The translations under genes and the position numbers were made by a program. A stretch of DNA of 62,819 nt from Chloroflexota bacterium. GTDB lineage: Bacteria; Chloroflexota; Anaerolineae; Anaerolineales; Anaerolineaceae. The DNA lies in the NCBI GenBank assembly GCA_021372725.1, contig JAJFTV010000077.1:1-62819 (forward strand), given 5' to 3'. Below, one piece after another: positions 42,985-52,404 of the stretch. A model generated the notes under the pieces. The model saw only the letters and a list, made by a program, of their open reading frames with translations, was not told the origin of the DNA and ran no database searches. Each line of letters starts with the position of its first letter. Position 1 is the first letter of the stretch.

Positions 42985-45221
42985 AATAATTCCTCCAGAC
43001 TGAGCTGCGACATGGCAATCTCTTTATAAGTCGGGCAGTTTTCCATGAGTTCAGCGTGGCTGCCCTTGCCCACAATTTTTCCTTCTTCCAGAACAATAAT
43101 CTGCTCAGCGTTTTTAATGGTGGAAACCCGCTGTGTGACGATCAGGATTGTACTGGAAGCCGCGTCTTGCTTAAGCGCTTTGCGCAGGGCTGCATCGGTC
43201 TTGAAATCCAGTGCCGAGAAGCTGTCATCAAAAATATAGATCGGTGGTTGTTTCACCAGCGCCCGCGCGATGGACAGCCGCTGCTTTTGACCACCGGACA
43301 CATTAGTGCCCCCCTGAGCGATCTCCGCGGCCAGGCCTTCCGGATTGGAGAAAATAAACTCGGTGGCCTGGGCGGTTTCTGCGGCAGCTTTCAGCCGGTC
43401 GGCATCTGCATTTTCATCACCGTATCTGAGATTGGATTCGATGGTGCCGGAAAAGAGCACTCCCTTTTGGGGGACAAATCCGATTCGATCCCGTAATTCA
43501 TTTTGAGATACGTCACGAATGTCAATCCCGTCGATCAGGATTTGTCCATCGGTCACATCAAAGAAACGCGGCACCAGATTGACAATTGTTGATTTACCCG
43601 AACCGGTCGAGCCGATAAAAGCAGTGGTCTGACCGGGCTGGGATGTAAAGCTGATGTCATGCAGAACATCACTTTCGGCGTCCGGGTATCTGAAACTTAC
43701 ATTTCGGAATTCAACCGAAGCACGGAAAGGCTCTCCAAAATGTTTTGGATCCTGCGGGTCGCGAATGACCGGTTTTGTCTCCAAAACGTCGGCGATCCGG
43801 TCGGCAGAAACAGATGCACGCGGGAGAATAATGAACATGAAAGACAGCATCATAAAAGAAAATATGATCTGCATGGCGTATTGCATGAATGCCATCATGT
43901 CGCCCACCTGCATACTGGCCTGTGCCACCTGGTGCGCGCCCACCCACATGATCGCCAGCGTCAGTCCATTCATGATCATCATCATCATGGGTGACATTAA
44001 CGTCATCACACGGTTGATATACAAACTCAAGGCGGTCAGGTCTGAATTGGCCTTGTCAAAACGATCTTCTTCGAACTTCTGCATATTGAAGGCGCGGATC
44101 ACCATCATCCCTGAAAGGCTTTCACGGGCAACCAGGTTGAGCTTGTCGATCAGTTTCTGCATGATCTTGAACTTAGGCAATGCGAGGGAGAAGACCAGCA
44201 TGATCATCCCGATCAGCAACACCACGGCAATCGCAATGAGGTACCACATCGAAGCGCTTTTGCTTAAGGCGCGGATTACGCCTCCCACACCCATAATGGG
44301 TGCGAAAAAGACCATCCTCATCATCATCATAACCAGCATCTGGATTTGAGTGATATCGTTGGTGGTTCGTGTGATGAGTGATGCCGTGGAAAATTGGTTG
44401 AATTCTGCACTGGAAAAGCTCTCAACCTTTTTGAAAACATCCCGCCGTATATCCCGGGCAGATCCTGAGGAAGTGCGCCCCGAAAAATAGCTCACCACCA
44501 CTGAACACACTACAGACCCCAGGGAGATGAGCAACATCCACCCGCCCATGCGTACGATGTAGTTGGTTTGCAGTGTGCCTGTGTTCATACCCAACGCATC
44601 ATACTCCGCCCGAACCGCCTCGACAGCCGCCTGGGTCACCATGCTTTCGCCCATGGAGGTGAACTTCTCATCCATCGCGACGGCCATCTGCTGTAGTTGC
44701 GCTGCTGGGAGCTTTTCCAATAGCCCGAACAAATCAGCGCCAGCCGGAATGGTCGATAAATCAAAGCCGGTAATCGTACCCAATTCTGTGGCTGCTGACG
44801 GATCTTTCATGAGCTTCTCAATCGTCGATACTGCCAGAAATGCCCTGCCCATGACCGGGTTCAAGCGATCATGTGTTTCTTCATCCACATCATTCAGGAT
44901 GTAAACGGCTTCCGTCGTCAGTGCCGGGTACTCATCAAGATAGGCTTCAGCTTGCGTTGTTCCCGGTTGTACCAGTGTATAGTTTGCCAGTACGTCAGTT
45001 TTTTCCTGTTCGCTCATAAAGAGCACCAGTTGATCGGCCTTGCTTTGTCGCAGAGCCTGGGGTACGGCACTCTCCACTCCGCCCTGTTGAATACCCACAT
45101 TGACGATCTTCGACAGATAATCCGGCAGCGCCAGGTCAAAATTAGCCTGGGCGAACAGCATGGCTATCGTCACCACGATCATCAGTGTGTAAGGTTTCAA
45201 GTACTTGATCAATCGCAGCAT
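42981..45221 (-). CDS. ABC exporter half-transporter with long extracytoplasmic insert and altered catalytic site
   Basis: A 746-residue fused transporter. The first helix (about 10-30) is followed by an insert of about 170 residues (about 40-215) rich in charged helical sequence, then the remaining helices and the NBD (about 490-740). Walker A GSTGSGKST and signature VSGGQKQR are intact. The Walker B ends IFDDSFSALD, with Asp in place of the catalytic Glu, and the switch position is Gln in TQRVST. This is the expected degenerate partner of a heterodimeric exporter. The start overlaps the MarR gene by 13 bases, so the three genes form an operon. Confidence 0.92.
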   Translation of the reverse strand: MLRLIKYLKPYTLMIVVTIAMLFAQANFDLALPDYLSKIVNVGIQQGGVESAVPQALRQSKADQLVLFMSEQEKTDVLANYTLVQPGTTQAEAYLDEYPALTTEAVYILNDVDEETHDRLNPVMGRAFLAVSTIEKLMKDPSAATELGTITGFDLSTIPAGADLFGLLEKLPAAQLQQMAVAMDEKFTSMGESMVTQAAVEAVRAEYDALGMNTGTLQTNYIVRMGGWMLLISLGSVVCSVVVSYFSGRTSSGSARDIRRDVFKKVESFSSAEFNQFSTASLITRTTNDITQIQMLVMMMMRMVFFAPIMGVGGVIRALSKSASMWYLIAIAVVLLIGMIMLVFSLALPKFKIMQKLIDKLNLVARESLSGMMVIRAFNMQKFEEDRFDKANSDLTALSLYINRVMTLMSPMMMMIMNGLTLAIMWVGAHQVAQASMQVGDMMAFMQYAMQIIFSFMMLSFMFIILPRASVSADRIADVLETKPVIRDPQDPKHFGEPFRASVEFRNVSFRYPDAESDVLHDISFTSQPGQTTAFIGSTGSGKSTIVNLVPRFFDVTDGQILIDGIDIRDVSQNELRDRIGFVPQKGVLFSGTIESNLRYGDENADADRLKAAAETAQATEFIFSNPEGLAAEIAQGGTNVSGGQKQRLSIARALVKQPPIYIFDDSFSALDFKTDAALRKALKQDAASSTILIVTQRVSTIKNAEQIIVLEEGKIVGKGSHAELMENCPTYKEIAMSQLSLEELL

Positions 45222-45688
45222 ACTCGAGATTTCCTCTTTTCTTCATTGAAATTATCCATATTGGTGACCTTATTAATCAAAATATTCATTCCTTCCGCTG
45301 CTTTTTGTGTTTCCTCCGCGCTCAAACTGGCAGCCAGATTTGAAAACCATTGCTGACGGACATACAGGCCTTCGCTCACCATCTGGCGGCCTTTTTCTGT
45401 CAGCTCGATGACTTTTGCGCGCCGGTCATGGGCCGCCTCAGTTCGGTGTATCAGCCCCTGCTGCACCAGCCGTTCCAGCATCTGGCTGACAGCCGCATTG
45501 CTGATACCGAGCTCCTCACTCATTTCAGAAACACCGCTGGTTCCATCGCGTTGAAGGCGGGTTAAGGTTCCCATTTGCGACATCGAGAGATTGTTCTGCC
45601 GTGCAAAAGTGAGGATGCTTTGCATGGAGTTACTCATGAAAACATCCTCCCATTTTTGCAATAAAATAACCAGTGTGTCTTGTTTCAT
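45209..45688 (-). CDS. MarR-family transcriptional regulator of the ABC exporter
   Basis: A 159-residue winged-helix regulator. The recognition segment is GVSEMSEELGISNAAVSQML, followed by the wing HDRRAKVIELTEKG. It overlaps the exporter gene and has a 14-bp palindrome just upstream, the usual self-repression arrangement with drug-responsive release. The start at 45688 keeps the full first helix. ATG 45637 has a stronger ribosome site (GGGAGG) but would cut that helix. Confidence 0.9.
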   Translation of the reverse strand: MKQDTLVILLQKWEDVFMSNSMQSILTFARQNNLSMSQMGTLTRLQRDGTSGVSEMSEELGISNAAVSQMLERLVQQGLIHRTEAAHDRRAKVIELTEKGRQMVSEGLYVRQQWFSNLAASLSAEETQKAAEGMNILINKVTNMDNFNEEKRKSRVCCD

Positions 45689-45699
45689 TTGTTAAGTTC

Positions 45700-45713
45700 C
45701 TTAATATATTAAG
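45700..45713 (-). promoter_or_regulatory. Palindromic MarR operator
   Basis: CTTAATATATTAAG is a perfect 14-base palindrome 12 bases upstream of the marR-like start. A related half (ACTTAATTAA) follows at 45717-45726. It is likely the operator for autorepression. Confidence 0.6.
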
Positions 45714-45798
45714 TTTACTTAATTAACAAGCTGCGATTATATGCAAAACCGGTTATTGCGTCAAGGGTAAAAAAGAGATAAATCCTGGGTGAAAATGG

Positions 45799-45838
45799 GA
45801 TAATTATGCAATTGGCGCTTGGGCGAATGTTTCGCCGG
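45799..45838 (-). repeat. Degenerate, truncated copy of the dispersed intergenic repeat
   Basis: GGATAATTATGCAATTGGCG and the following CTTGGGCGAATGTTTCGC match 21689-21725 with a few changes. The GCTCAGCATGAC end is missing, and the copy runs into the methyltransferase stop codon. Confidence 0.5.
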
Positions 45839-46597
45839 TTATTTTTTAACCGCCTCAATCAGGTAAAGACGGGCAGTAAAAACCAGCTCGCCCTCCTCTT
45901 GCAGCCTGTCTTCCAGCTTCAATAGATAGTCCAGGTGCGTCTGCACGGTAAACCCCGGCACCGTCCAGGGAATGGCTTTTAGATAATAAACCACTGCCCC
46001 AACATCGGTAAACTCCAGCCTGCCTTTCCATTCCTGTGCATTTTCAATCTTCAGTCCGGCAGCTTCCAGGCGCGGGATGTAATGTTCCGGTGTGGAATCC
46101 TCCCACATATAACGGACTCCAAAAGCTGCAGCCAGGTCTTCAGCCCATAAACCATGCACCTGCTCGGTAAAAAAGACACCTTTGGGAGAAAGGATACGTC
46201 CCACTTCAGCGCTGTTAAAACTGGAATGGCGATTGATGACCAGATCAAATTCACCATCTGAAAAAGGCATCAGGTTTTCCTCAGAAAGATTGGCATCGGT
46301 CACCCGCACACCATGTGGCTCCAGCCTTTCCCTGGCCAAGCGGTAATTGGGGGGATAATCCTCGGTCACAGTGACCTTTTTGGGCCAATACTCTTGCATG
46401 GTCAGCAAACGTTCTCCGCCACCGGTGCCCATGTCCAGCAGTGCCCATGAACAGCGCAGTAGTTCGACTGCGCGTGTTTCATAAGACCAGGGAGCTTTTT
46501 CCTCCAGCATTCTCCCATCCAGGTGCGAGAAATTCCATCCAATGAAAGGTTCCGCTTCCTCCCGTTTCCAAAACTCAATCAATTCTTTTTTGTACAA
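45839..46597 (-). CDS. Class I SAM-dependent methyltransferase
   Basis: A 252-residue protein of the Methyltransf_11/25 type. Motif I is LLDMGTGGGERL near residue 55, followed by VTEDYPPNYRLARERL (acidic residue of motif II) and the motif IV region FDLVINRHSSFN. The substrate is unknown; the sequence resembles stand-alone methyltransferases annotated as SAM-binding only. It starts with TTG (46597), supported by GGAGG seven bases upstream. It is separated from deoD by about 110 bases, and no functional link is evident. Confidence 0.82.
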   Translation of the reverse strand: MYKKELIEFWKREEAEPFIGWNFSHLDGRMLEEKAPWSYETRAVELLRCSWALLDMGTGGGERLLTMQEYWPKKVTVTEDYPPNYRLARERLEPHGVRVTDANLSEENLMPFSDGEFDLVINRHSSFNSAEVGRILSPKGVFFTEQVHGLWAEDLAAAFGVRYMWEDSTPEHYIPRLEAAGLKIENAQEWKGRLEFTDVGAVVYYLKAIPWTVPGFTVQTHLDYLLKLEDRLQEEGELVFTARLYLIEAVKK

Positions 46598-46709
46598 AGC
46601 AACTCCTCCTTCCGTGTAACGTTGATACTCTGAAGAGAAGGTTCCAAATCACCGTCAACGGTCATACGGTCGCGAGTCAGCAGGTTTTTCATCCATTCCA
46701 TTGGCCGTT

Positions 46710-47411
46710 TTATTCGGCTATGTTCAATGCGATTTCCACCATCTGCATAAATTTCTTCTGCCGCTCTTCGGAGGATGCTTCCTCACCGGTGAGCGGATTA
46801 TCGCTGACAGTCAGGATGGAAAGCGCATCAATCTTGTATTTTGCAGCCAGCGTGTACAACCCGGCGGTTTCCATCTCAGCGGCGAGAATCCCGTAATCAG
46901 CCCATATCTTCCACCAGTTCGGGTCATCGCCGTAGAATGTATCAGAGGATAATACCGGCCCTACCATAACCCGGGCATTGCGTCGCAAGGCTGCCTGGTA
47001 GGCCTTCAATAAAAGTGGGAAACTGGCTGTGGGAGCATAATCCATCCCGCCAAAACGCAGTTTGTTGATTTGCGAATCGGTGGATGTCGCCATTGCCAAT
47101 ACAATATCACCGATCTTCATTTGCGGCTGCATCCCGCCGCATGTGCCGACACGAATCACCGATTTGACATGGTATTCGGTGACCAGTTCAGTCACATAGA
47201 TGGATATGCTCGGGATGCCCATTCCGGAACCCATCACCGAGATACGCTTCCCGCCATACATTCCGGTAAACCCCAGCATGCCGCGCACTTCATTGAAGCA
47301 AACGGCATCATCCAGAAAGGTTTCAGCGATGTGTTTAGCCCGCAGCGGATCGCCGGGCATCAGAACAGTTGGGGCGATCTGCCCCGCTTTCGCGCCAATA
47401 TGTATGCTCAT
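46710..47411 (-). CDS. deoD: Purine-nucleoside phosphorylase, DeoD type
   Basis: A 233-residue hexameric-type phosphorylase that splits purine nucleosides to base and pentose-1-phosphate. Conserved elements are [13 protein letters not shown] (phosphate loop), [21 protein letters not shown] (ribose binding) and [11 protein letters not shown] with the catalytic Asp. GAGGTGG is upstream of the start. It would use nucleosides delivered by importers such as the BMP-type system at 1-5025. Confidence 0.95.
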   Translation of the reverse strand: MSIHIGAKAGQIAPTVLMPGDPLRAKHIAETFLDDAVCFNEVRGMLGFTGMYGGKRISVMGSGMGIPSISIYVTELVTEYHVKSVIRVGTCGGMQPQMKIGDIVLAMATSTDSQINKLRFGGMDYAPTASFPLLLKAYQAALRRNARVMVGPVLSSDTFYGDDPNWWKIWADYGILAAEMETAGLYTLAAKYKIDALSILTVSDNPLTGEEASSEERQKKFMQMVEIALNIAE

Positions 47412-47698
47412 CTTCCACCTCTTTCATATTATAACTACTAAAGCCAACGTCTGGCAGCACGGTGCTCCAGGATCATGTCGGTTGATTCTGTTGGATTTTC
47501 CATTTTTTGTAAAACGGAAGAGTTTTTTATCTCGGGCGAAGCATCTGATGGGCAAGCTCTTCATCGAATATCCTGGACACCACTGTGATGGATGTACAAC
47601 ATCCTCTCTGCGCAGATGCTTGCGTCCCTACCATCTTTCGTGTTTTTGTGACTATTGCAGCTTTGGCATGTTCATAAAACAAACACATCCACCGCCAT

Positions 47699-48844
47699 CT
47701 ACACCAGCTCCTTGCGGATGCGGGCGCTTAAAAAGTCCAGTATCCACACCACAATAATGATCGCATACAGGGCAGTACCGGCTTTTGCGTATTCCAGCGA
47801 GTTGATCCGCTGGGAGAGATAATACCCGATGCCGCCGCCGCCCACAAAACCGATGATGGTGGAGATACGTACGTTGATATCCCAATGGTAAATGGCAAAT
47901 GACAAAAAATCAGGGATGATCTGTGGGATGACCGCATAGAAAATCACCTGCCCCCAGTTGGCACCCGTCGCGCGCAGCGCCTCGATCGGCCCGCTGTCGA
48001 TGCCTTCCACCGATTCGGAGAACATTTTCCCCAGTGAGGCGGTGGTCACAAATACCAGGGCAAGAATTCCTGCCAAGGGCGTGCCATAACCGACAATCAA
48101 GGCAAAAATGGTGGCCAGCACCAGCGGCTCATAGGAACGGATCAGGTTGAGCAGCGCCCGGACGATATAATACACACCGGTTCCGATTGGCCCGTGGCGG
48201 GTGATATTGCTGGCAGCCATGAAACCAAGCGGGATGGCAAAAATGGTACCGATGGTGGTTGCCAGGAGGGCCATGAAGATGGTCACCACCATGGCGTCCA
48301 CCACATCGTTCACCGTATCGGTGAACACAAGATGGGTACTTTTTGTGCTTACATCGGCCCGCAGCTTTACGGGCACGCCGTCTGTTGTTTTCAGGATGGG
48401 TCGTATCTCGATTTCCTTTGAAAATTCGCCATTTGAATCCGTCGTGAAGCGGCCGGCATTCAAACTATTGCCGTCCGGAAACACCCACAACAGGTCTACG
48501 ACCGTATTGGCCTCCAACTCAACACCGTGGACATCAAAGGCCTGCCCGGGGTCACCGCAGGCAATATCCATTTCAATACGCGGGCCGCTGGTTTGCTGCA
48601 CAGCCTCAGCAGCAGCGCCACAGGGTACGGGAAAATCATATTCGTAAGTAGTTGTACCTGAGGAACGGGTAAAAATATCTGCCGCGAAGAATTCCCCCAG
48701 TATTTTCCCTGCTTTGGGTGCCGAGACGACCAGTTTTAGCGGGTCGAATTGGGTGATTTTCAGACTGACAGCATAAACCACAATCAGTGCAATGATGATC
48801 AGTGTGAAGCGCACGGGTTTAAGATATTTTCCAAGTGATTTCAT
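47699..48844 (-). CDS. phnE: PhnE-type ABC permease, second copy
   Basis: A 381-residue permease of the phosphonate-type importer family (BPD_transp_1). One N-terminal helix (about 13-30) precedes an extracytoplasmic region of about 130 residues (about 50-180), then the permease core. The EAA loop is GPIEALRATGANWGQVIFY, and the conserved NVRISTIIGFVGGGGIGYYL follows. It is the last gene of the phn-like operon, two bases after the other permease. The inserted outer domain is larger than in typical PhnE. Confidence 0.9.
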   Translation of the reverse strand: MKSLGKYLKPVRFTLIIIALIVVYAVSLKITQFDPLKLVVSAPKAGKILGEFFAADIFTRSSGTTTYEYDFPVPCGAAAEAVQQTSGPRIEMDIACGDPGQAFDVHGVELEANTVVDLLWVFPDGNSLNAGRFTTDSNGEFSKEIEIRPILKTTDGVPVKLRADVSTKSTHLVFTDTVNDVVDAMVVTIFMALLATTIGTIFAIPLGFMAASNITRHGPIGTGVYYIVRALLNLIRSYEPLVLATIFALIVGYGTPLAGILALVFVTTASLGKMFSESVEGIDSGPIEALRATGANWGQVIFYAVIPQIIPDFLSFAIYHWDINVRISTIIGFVGGGGIGYYLSQRINSLEYAKAGTALYAIIIVVWILDFLSARIRKELV

Positions 48845-48846
48845 GG

Positions 48847-50223
48847 CTATCTGATCTTTTCCCGCAGGCGTGCGCTAAAGAAATCGAGGATGATGACCAC
48901 CAGGGCAATGGCGATGAAAGCGCTAGACAGGGAGCGGTAATCTCCAAGCAAAATCCATTGATACAGGTAGAAACCAATTCCGCCGCCGCCCACAAAACCG
49001 ATAATTGTGGAAGAGCGTACATTGATGTCCCAACGGTAGATGGTCAGGGCCGTAAAGGATGGAATGATCTGGGGGATCACCGCATAACGAACCACCTGAA
49101 CCCAATTGGCGCCGGTTGCCCGCACGGCCTCGATGGGGCCGGGGTTGATTCCCTCGATCACTTCCGAATACAGCTTGCCCAATGCAGCGATGGTGTGAAC
49201 CGTGATCGCCAACATACCGGGGAACGGGCCGAGACCCACGATCACCACAAAGATGATGGCCAGAATGAGCGCCTCGATGGAGCGGAAGAAGTTGAGGAGG
49301 GTGCGCACAATATAGTAAATCGCCATGGTAAACGGGTTACTGCCCATCAGGTTGCGGGCAGCCAGAAAACTGATCGGCAGAGCCAGAATTGCGCCCAGTG
49401 TGGTCGCAACCAGAGCCAGAGCGATGGTTTCATAGATACCCTGCAGCAGGTAACCGCCGGTTTTGGTCAGTTGAATGCCCTTGATTTGGCGTCTCTGCTC
49501 CACGGTGGGCTGGTGCAGGGTGGGTGATGTGGGATCGGTTGAATTGGTCAACGCGCGGGGAGGAACAGCAACAAGGAACGTCACTTTCCCCTCAGAATCG
49601 GTCACCGATTCCCACTTGCCGGATTGGGCGGAGATGGTGTCAATCCAGTACAGCGTGACGGGATAATCGGGCCAAAGCCCTTCGGCGCTGATGGCAAGAT
49701 ATTCATTCACATTTGCGCAGGAGGGTGCAATGAATACCCGCACCCCATCCACGGTCTTGTCGGGCAGAGGCGGGTTGGCTGAACAGGGCACTTCAATAAA
49801 TGCCCAGCCTTTTCTTTCTTCGTATTTCGATTCAAAAAAACTGGGGTGCAGCATGGGATTTATAACGGCTGCGGCGCGTTCCTGATTTTTGAAGAGCGCT
49901 CCAGGATCAAAATTGGTCACCTGTGAGCCAATGCCATAAGCCAGCACCAGCCAGATCAGCACCCCAACAAACAAGGGGGCCCCTTTTGGGGGCAGGAGCA
50001 CATCCACAATATTCCAGAGCCAAAACAGCCCAACAACATAATACCAGGCTGGAACTTTGTACCAAACAACTATCAGCAAAGCAGCCATGGCGAGCAGCAA
50101 AATTGTGCTGCCGCGCTTGTTCCGTTTTTGGACGATCTGACCCAGGCCTGGCACAAGAATGGAAAGGATGACCGCCAGGATAGAGATCAGTGTGCCCTGT
50201 TTTTTCACCACCGCTCCTGACAT
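48847..50223 (-). CDS. phnE: PhnE-type ABC permease, first copy, with N-terminal membrane and outer domains
   Basis: A 458-residue permease. Residues 10-105 hold three or four hydrophobic helices beginning VPGLGQIVQKRNKRGS. Residues 110-255 are extracytoplasmic, with two Cys residues and a beta-rich pattern. The C-terminal BPD_transp_1 core has GPIEAVRATGANWVQVVRY and NVRSSTIIGFVGGGGIGFYL. Ordinary PhnE is about 260-280 residues, so some 200 residues are extra. The start shares one base with the phnC stop (TAATG). Confidence 0.88.
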   Translation of the reverse strand: MSGAVVKKQGTLISILAVILSILVPGLGQIVQKRNKRGSTILLLAMAALLIVVWYKVPAWYYVVGLFWLWNIVDVLLPPKGAPLFVGVLIWLVLAYGIGSQVTNFDPGALFKNQERAAAVINPMLHPSFFESKYEERKGWAFIEVPCSANPPLPDKTVDGVRVFIAPSCANVNEYLAISAEGLWPDYPVTLYWIDTISAQSGKWESVTDSEGKVTFLVAVPPRALTNSTDPTSPTLHQPTVEQRRQIKGIQLTKTGGYLLQGIYETIALALVATTLGAILALPISFLAARNLMGSNPFTMAIYYIVRTLLNFFRSIEALILAIIFVVIVGLGPFPGMLAITVHTIAALGKLYSEVIEGINPGPIEAVRATGANWVQVVRYAVIPQIIPSFTALTIYRWDINVRSSTIIGFVGGGGIGFYLYQWILLGDYRSLSSAFIAIALVVIILDFFSARLREKIR

Positions 50224-50993
50224 TATGAATCCGCCATCGTCGCTTTGACTTCCTGAGCTTCTACTCCATATATTTCCTTGAAACGGGCCCGGTTGATTTC
50301 CTGTGGCGAACCTTCAAATACCTTAACACCATCCTTTAGGGCAATCACATGGGTGGCATAGCGTTGAACAAGATCCAGAAAATGCAGGCTGCAAATGACG
50401 GTTGTGCCACGGTTTTTATTCAACATTTCGAGATACTGCAGGATGCTGTGCGCCAGAACGGGATCCAGGCTGGCGACCGGCTCATCCGCGAGCATCAGAG
50501 TGGGCTCCTGCATCAACGCCCGCGCAATGCCAACCCGTTGCTGCTGCCCGCCCGATAAAGCATCGGCCCGCTCCTCCGCCTTGTCTGTGATGCCTACTGT
50601 TTCCATGGCCGCCATGGCCAGTTTACGGTCCTCCTTCGACCAGATGCCAAACAGGGAAGGCAGCGAATTGACATATCCAAGCCGCCCGCTCAAGACATTC
50701 ACCATCACAGACGAGCGTTTGACCAGGTTGAATTGCTGGAAAACCATGCCAATATGCCGGCGGATATGGCGCAGCTCACTGCCTTTGGCTGCTGTCACGT
50801 CCTGGCCGTTCCAGATGATTTGGCCTGAAGTAGGATCGATCAGCCTGTTGATGCAGCGCAGCAAAGTCGATTTCCCTGAACCGGATAACCCGATGACCGC
50901 CAAAAATTCCCCATCAGGCACGGTGAAACTCACATTGGTCAGTGCCTGGGTGCCGTTCGGGTAAACCTTTGTCAAATTTTTTACTTCGAGCAC
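50223..50993 (-). CDS. phnC: PhnC-type ABC ATPase
   Basis: A 256-residue ATP-binding subunit of a phosphonate/phosphite-type importer. Walker A is GLSGSGKST, the signature LSGGQQQRVGIARAL and Walker B LMLADEPVASLDP; the DEPVASLDP form is typical of PhnC. Both permease genes follow directly. Nothing for C-P lyase or phosphite oxidation is in the window, so the true substrate may be another small anion or cation-like compound. Confidence 0.92.
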   Translation of the reverse strand: MLEVKNLTKVYPNGTQALTNVSFTVPDGEFLAVIGLSGSGKSTLLRCINRLIDPTSGQIIWNGQDVTAAKGSELRHIRRHIGMVFQQFNLVKRSSVMVNVLSGRLGYVNSLPSLFGIWSKEDRKLAMAAMETVGITDKAEERADALSGGQQQRVGIARALMQEPTLMLADEPVASLDPVLAHSILQYLEMLNKNRGTTVICSLHFLDLVQRYATHVIALKDGVKVFEGSPQEINRARFKEIYGVEAQEVKATMADS

Positions 50994-51009
50994 GGTATCC
51001 TTTCCGAAT

Positions 51010-51273
51010 AAGAAAGAGGGGCTGTCTTAAAAGAATGAAGGAGCCCCTTTTACATTCCCCACTGGCGATTTGGATTAATTGTAGGTGTAGTCAATTTTTA
51101 ATCTTACCAGGACGTCCACCAAAAGCCTGGTGAGTGACATGCCGGTGGTGCAAACACACCTCCCTTTATCATGCAGCGGTAGGGGAGAACTTTGTTCTCA
51201 CGCATTTGCCCAGGAACCGGTGAAGAATGAGCCATTTGTAAAATTGTACCCTTGAGACAGCCTCATCTTTCTC
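51010..51273. repeat. Inverted GGGGCTGTCT-type ends flanking a 264-base non-coding block
   Basis: AAGAAAGAGGGGCTGTCTTA (51010-51029) and the complement of 51251-51273 (GAGAAAGATGAGGCTGTCTC) face each other across the gap between phnD and phnC. The left end also forms its own hairpin with AGCCCC near 51041-51048 on the minus transcript, a possible partial terminator after phnD. No gene lies inside and no target duplication was seen. Confidence 0.5.
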
Positions 51274-51279
51274 CATCAA

Positions 51280-52284
51280 CTAGTCAATCGCCGTTGTATA
51301 ATCAAACCCGGCAGCTTTGATGTAGACCCGAAATTCATCATAGAAAGTATCGTCGGTTTCTTTAACCGATTCGAATTCATAGATGGCTTTCAGAATTGCC
51401 TTGCCTTCCTCTGTGGAAGAAAGGGTCAGGAAAGCTTGTTTGATTTTCGTCACCAATGCGGGATCCAAATCGGCAGCAAATGAAATATTGTCGTTCGGGA
51501 TGATCGGGTCGGTACGCCAGATCACATCGATCTTTTCCATCACATCCGGGATCGATTCCTGGAGGGCGGGGTTTGTGCGTACATCGATGAAGGTGGCGCC
51601 AAAATCACAGATGCCGCCGGCATTCAAAGCGGTAACCACTGTTGGGTGACCCTGTACCATGGCAGCGGGCTGGGTCTCGATACCCAACTGGGCCAGGTAT
51701 CCGGCAGGGATAATGTAGCCGGAGGTGGACAAGGGATCAGTCCAGCATGGTTTTTTGCCTGCAAACTGCGCCAGGGCGGTGGCTGCATCGGCGGTGTTCT
51801 GGTTGGTCTCCGCGTCAAAATAAGAAGTGAAGCCGCTGGATTTGGCTGCAAGAAACTGTGCACCGTAAAATGTGGAGCCGTAGCGCTCGACAACCAGTCC
51901 GACATTCGCATAACCCTTGTCATGGGCAATCAGATAGGCAAATGTGGGAAACAGGGCTACATGCGCATTGCCGGACCCCATGGCTTCAATCAAGGCTGCG
52001 TAGGAAGTAGGAATGTTTGGCTCGAACACAAGGCCAGTCTCTTTCGCAAGTGCATCCACCAGCGGCCCGCCGCTTTCAACAATCTGCTGGCTGGTCATGG
52101 AAGGTGCAAAGGCTAGAATGATCGGGTTCTCTGTGGTACCTAATTCCACAGGCACTGCAGTGGGTTCTTCAACCACCGGTGCTTCGGTAACTGGTGCCCC
52201 GGTTGTCTGCGGTGCGCACGCGCTGAAGACCAGTATGCTAATAATCAATACAGACAAAATAACCAAATTGTTTGACTTCTTCAT
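51280..52284 (-). CDS. phnD: PhnD-type substrate-binding lipoprotein
   Basis: A 334-residue lipoprotein of the phosphate/phosphonate-binding (PhnD) family. The lipobox FSAC has Cys23, followed by a Pro/Glu/Val/Thr linker (to about residue 48). The binding fold has FAPSMTSQQIVESGGPLV and the family-like ALIEAMGSGNAHVALFPTF. The start is ATG 52284; an upstream frame from 52332 lacks a signal-peptide beginning. It heads the phnDCEE-like operon with a 286-base gap before phnC. Confidence 0.9.
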   Translation of the reverse strand: MKKSNNLVILSVLIISILVFSACAPQTTGAPVTEAPVVEEPTAVPVELGTTENPIILAFAPSMTSQQIVESGGPLVDALAKETGLVFEPNIPTSYAALIEAMGSGNAHVALFPTFAYLIAHDKGYANVGLVVERYGSTFYGAQFLAAKSSGFTSYFDAETNQNTADAATALAQFAGKKPCWTDPLSTSGYIIPAGYLAQLGIETQPAAMVQGHPTVVTALNAGGICDFGATFIDVRTNPALQESIPDVMEKIDVIWRTDPIIPNDNISFAADLDPALVTKIKQAFLTLSSTEEGKAILKAIYEFESVKETDDTFYDEFRVYIKAAGFDYTTAID

Positions 52285-52404
52285 ACATTCAATTCTCCTA
52301 TTTAAGACGAGTGATATTAGGATGACTCCCACAACAGGTATTATAGCGGGAATTATAATGGACGTATATCACATTTATCATCCTACTGTTTTCTGGAGAC
52401 TCAC

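Noticed and set aside
47412..47698. Small gene or element between deoD and phnE
   Set aside because: The 287-base gap has a short GGGCGAAGCATCTGATGGGC stretch faintly like the dispersed repeat, but too little to call, and no supported open frame.
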